From the NCBI RefSeq assembly GCF_027595985.1, contig NC_073313.1:113227552-113291551 (forward strand): a stretch of DNA of 64,000 nt, written 5' to 3'. Below are positions 60,935 through 64,000 of this stretch, in pieces. The translations under genes and the position numbers were made by a program. A model generated the notes under the pieces. That model saw nothing but the letters and a program-made list of their open reading frames with translations. It was not told where the DNA came from and did no database searches. The stretch's first letter is position 1; the number at the start of each line of letters is the position of its first letter. This DNA is from Sorex araneus (taxonomy: Eukaryota; Chordata; Mammalia; Eulipotyphla; Soricidae).

Positions 60935-62180
60935 CTTTTGGACCCGGCTGTGGAAGGAGCATGATGGAGGGGCCCGAGGGAGCGCCCTCGGACCCCAAGC
61001 AGCCCACTGAACTAATTCCGGCATGGGACCAGAGACCCCACGGCGTGCTGAAGCTGTGGGACCCGGGCATCCCCCAATTCTTTTAACCTGTCTCTCTCTC
61101 AACTCCTCCCTCCTGAGCACAGCGCAGGGGCCGCAGTTTTCCTGAGCGCAAAACGGAGACGCCGAGCCTCTCTCTAGGTTTCTCCATCTTATGAGCACCA
61201 TAAAAGGGTAAAAGTTTATAGTGATGTTATTTTTGGTTGTACTTTCCCTGGACTTTATACAGAAACCCAAAACCGCGCGGCCGCAGCAGCGGCCGCGCGA
61301 CTTAATGTCATCTTAGTATGAGCAATATGTAATGGTTCCTTTCTAATGGGGCGGACTTTTGTGGGAGATCCTAATAGTAAGTCTGTTGCTGAAATATTGA
61401 AGGCAATCAAAGTGGTAGCCATCTCACTAGACTGAACTAAGCTATATCCCCACACCGGCTGAGAAGAAATTTTCTTCTTTCTCGGGAAGAAACGCGGTGT
61501 GTCATCAACTACAGTGTGATGTCCATTAAGCAAACAGACCTGGTGGCGTGGGAATGGGATATAAGGGGAAAAATTATGTACAAGGAACAGCGGGACGCTG
61601 GTGGAATCTCGAGCCGGAGCCGACACCAGCGCAAGACCGTCGGTTCCAGAGACTGCTTGCAGATACTCTACAAGTCTATCAACTAAGCCAGAGCCCCACG
61701 CCTGCTGATGACGGGAAATAACCATCCTTTTCGGTTTTTTTTTCCCTTGTCAGGCAGCGTGGCGATTACTAAAACAGGCGTGAACTCGGTGGCGCGGGGC
61801 AAGGGGGAAAAAGAAAAACTATGTAACAAACAGCGGGACTTAATATCTCTATATTCTTAGCAATGGAGAACTATCAAATGCCTCCTTGGCAATAGGACTG
61901 CTTTTCTTTTTTGGGGGAAACCCCAACAACGGTAGTGAGTTGTATGTTGAAACATGGAATGTAATCGAAATAAGGCGTAAACGAAGTGAAACATATCATG
62001 TGCAAGGGTTGGGACTGGGGAGGTGGGAGGGGGCGGCAGGTATACTGGGGGGGTTGGTGATGGAAGATGGGCACTGGTGAAGTGAAGGGTGTTTGAGAAC
62101 TGTATAACCGACATAATCCTGAGAACTATGTAACCCTCCACATGGTGATTCAATAAAATTTAAAAAAAAAAAAAAAAAAA
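60935..62180 (+). mobile_element. Composite retroelement, family A copy 2 (1246 bp, complete)
   Basis: Perfect 18-bp target duplication and about 19 A at the end. The body has internal direct repeats: GGTGGCGTGGGAATGGGATA...AACAGCGGGAC (61541-61596) recurs at 61788-61838, and TTGAAGGCAATCAAAG (61400) recurs as GTTGAAACATGGAATGTAAT (61950). Shares with copy 1 GAACTAAGCTAT and AAAACCGCG. The last 170 bp are an L1-type 3' tail (GGTGATGGAAGATGGGCACT). No ORF2 and no long sense frame. Confidence 0.85.
61274..61299. other. GC hairpin with two NotI-type sites inside family A copy 2
   Basis: Two 11-base arms (CGCGCGGCCGC and its complement) separated by AGCA. Confidence 0.85.
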
Positions 62181-62198
62181 AGAAAATAAAGACTAACT
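62181..62198. repeat. Target-site duplication, right (family A copy 2)
   Basis: AGAAAATAAAGACTAACT after the A tail. Confidence 0.95.
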
Positions 62199-62267
62199 AC
62201 ATTTAGGAGGAACAAGAAAATACAAAGAGGTAAGTCTCATTAGCAAAAGTAAACATAATAGGGGTAA

Positions 62268-62432
62268 GGAATTATTGATAATTCCTTATTGATAATTATT
62301 GATCAAATTGTTGATAATTATTGATTAATGATTATCAAATTATCGAATCATTGATAATTATTGATTAATGATTATCAGATTGTTGATAATTATTGATAAT
62401 TATTATCAATAATTATTGATAATAACATAAAA
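62268..62432. repeat. AT-rich repeat of TTGATAATTA units with palindromes
   Basis: ATTGATAATTATTGAT and ATTGATTAATGATTATCA units in both orientations; the last part is self-complementary around ATAATTATTATCAATAATTA. Confidence 0.88.
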
Positions 62433-62451
62433 TGTTATTATGGAGAGTAAA

Positions 62452-62620
62452 TGACAAAATATTTAGTCTACAGAGTGCTTGCCTTGCCCGGGCAATCCAG
62501 GTTCAATCCCTGGCACCCCATATGGTCCCCCAACCCCCAGCTAGAAGTGATATCTGAGCATGGAACCAGGACTGATTACAACACCACAGGGTGTTGCCCT
62601 AACTCCCCTCCAAAAACCAT
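62452..62620 (+). mobile_element. tRNA-derived SINE, degenerate
   Basis: CAGGTTCAATCCCTGGCACC, CCATATGGTCCCCCAACC; the head is partly lost. Confidence 0.8.
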
Positions 62621-62960
62621 CACAAGTAATAAACACAATAACTAGTAAAGGAATACAAAAAATAAAGAGGGGGTAAAATGGCAAATATCAGAATCAAAAT
62701 TTAGGACAAAAGAAAAAAATGTGGACAGTTACAATAATTACAAGATTAGTTTATTACCAACTTAAAATAGTTCATATACATAAAATCTTTAGCATGAACT
62801 GCATGGTAACCTAAAAAAAACCCATAGTAGAAAAGAAAATTCAGCGTAATCAAAACATAACACAAAAGGAAGTATCAGAATTCAAGAAAAGAAGAACCAA
62901 AAAACAAAGTTGAACCACAAACACATCCTGAAAACAAGTTAAAAAATGCAATAAAATTTG

Positions 62961-63124
62961 GGCCGGAATGATAGTACAGCAGGTAGGGTTTTTGCCTTGC
63001 ACACGGCCGACCTGGGTTCAATCACCGACATTCCATATGGTTCCCCAAGCACCGCCAGGAGTAATTCCTGAGCACAGGGCCACGAGTAACCTCTGAGCAT
63101 TGTTGGGTTTGACTCCAAAAAAAG
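62961..63124 (+). mobile_element. tRNA-derived SINE, short type
   Basis: Flanked by AAAATGCAATAAAATTTG and AAAATGCAGTAAAACTTG (18 bp, two differences). Confidence 0.92.
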
Positions 63125-63270
63125 AAAAAAAATGCAGTAAAACTTGATTCTGTTAGTTATCTTAAATGTAAATAGATGAACTAAAGATAGGTAGTGGCTA
63201 TATATATACATATATATATGCATATATATGTACACACATACATATATATATTCACAAAACAATACCAAGG

Positions 63271-63463
63271 GGCTATAGTGGTATAGTGGCCAGTGCACTA
63301 CAGAGTGTAGGGCATTTGCCTTGAACGTGGCCAATATGAGTTCGATACCCAGCATCCCATATGGTCCCCCAGGCACCACCAGGAGTAATTACTGAGTTCT
63401 GAGCCAGTAGTAACCCCTGAGCGTCACTTGGTGTTACCCAAAAATAAAAACAAACAAACAAAA
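63271..63463 (+). mobile_element. tRNA-derived SINE, short type, with head insertion
   Basis: GGGGCTATAGTGGTATAGTGG followed by about 20 extra bases before GTAGGGCATTTGCC. Flanked by AATACCAA on both sides. Confidence 0.88.
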
Positions 63464-63489
63464 AATACCAAAGCCAAAATATGGCTAAA

Positions 63490-63638
63490 AGGACTGGAAT
63501 ACCCACTTGGCATGATTAAGTCTCACGTTCAATCCTTGACACAGCATGTGTCCTTAAGTCAGGGGTATGCCCCCTCCCTCCCAAGAATTTAATCAGAAAT
63601 AGCTTCCAAGCACTGTTGGGGGTGACCACAAAACAAAA
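63490..63638 (+). mobile_element. Degenerate SINE
   Basis: GTTCAATCCTTGACACAGC and CACTGTTGGGGGTGACCAC. Confidence 0.6.
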
Positions 63639-64000
63639 TTCATTTAATTAAAAATCCAACTATATACACTGTCTTAAAGATACCATTTCAGCTGTATAAA
63701 CAAGAACGACAGACTCAAGAGAAGTGGTAGAAACAATATTACAAGCACATGTAAATCTAAAAATTATAAACAGAGAAAGATATACAAAATGGAATTCCAA
63801 AAGTCTACAACTGAGCAAGGAAAATCTCTTTAATAAATGATACTGGGAATACTTTTCTTACTTACAAGAAATAAAACTAATGCTTAGAATCAGTGAAAAC
63901 TATGATTCCCAGGAGGAAAATGGAGAGGAGTAGAAATACTTTGGGTAGTGGAATGCAACTGAAACTTCAGTAGTGGAATACTAACAGTGACACACATACA

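Larger units (their letters stand above)
59440..63900 (+). mobile_element. Ancient L1 (L1M/HAL1-like), interrupted by younger elements
   Basis: ORF1-like coiled-coil sequence (59500-60060), ORF1 end (ATTAAAATGGCAAAGCTTAA, ATGATATATTCAAAGTGCT), then pieces at 60570-60650, 60880-60934, 62199-62250, 62640-62950 and 63645-63870. Between them sit SINEs and family A copy 2. All frames are decayed. Confidence 0.6.

Overview
The window is mammalian nuclear DNA, most likely from a shrew (Sorex-type). The clearest clue is a very abundant tRNA-derived SINE with an internal B-box-like motif (GGTTCGATTCC) and a body ending GGGTGTGACCCAAAAAGCAAAA; I recognise this from memory as the soricid SOR-type SINE, so the species call is inference. 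The DNA is AT-rich, with long introns, many LINE-1 3' ends, an ERV-type solo LTR present twice, and microsatellites. Nothing prokaryotic is present.

One real gene is visible: the 3' part of LRCH2 (leucine-rich repeat and calponin-homology domain protein 2), on the minus strand. Nine coding exons (769 nt, about 256 residues) lie between 57410 and 25049, all with GT-AG junctions and compatible phases. They encode the acidic/basic linker after the LRR region and the complete C-terminal CH domain, and end in a TGA at 25049-25051. The 5' exons lie beyond the right edge. About 2.5 kb of repeat-poor sequence below the stop codon is the presumed 3' UTR. LRCH2 is X-linked in human and mouse, so this is probably X-chromosomal sequence.

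Left part (1-22 kb, downstream of LRCH2). There is a three-level nest of mobile elements at about 1.86-7.8 kb: an old L1, a solo LTR inside it, and a younger L1 inside the LTR, each insertion proved by its own target-site duplication. A second solo LTR of the same family lies at 8.83-10.09 kb in the opposite orientation. A dead UBE2E3 retrocopy (19.33-20.86 kb) has a 15-bp target-site duplication and sits inside another L1 3' end. The rest is SINEs, L1 tails and a 260-bp diverged tandem duplication.

Intronic part (25.2-64 kb). Fragments of very old L1 are interrupted by a 3.5 kb younger L1 (27.6-31.1 kb), many SINEs, a long GAAA/GGAA array, and several composite non-autonomous retroelements. 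The composites are the most unusual content. Family A (about 0.7, 54.2 and 61 kb) and family B (about 13 and 53 kb) join GC-richer, tandemly duplicated, monomer-like bodies to an L1-type 3' tail. Family C (about 50 and 51.7 kb) joins a GC-rich body to the 3' half of the long SINE type. Copies A2, A3 and C1 have clear 11-18 bp target-site duplications, so they moved as complete units. They resemble L1 5'UTR-3'UTR deletion derivatives or SVA-like composites.
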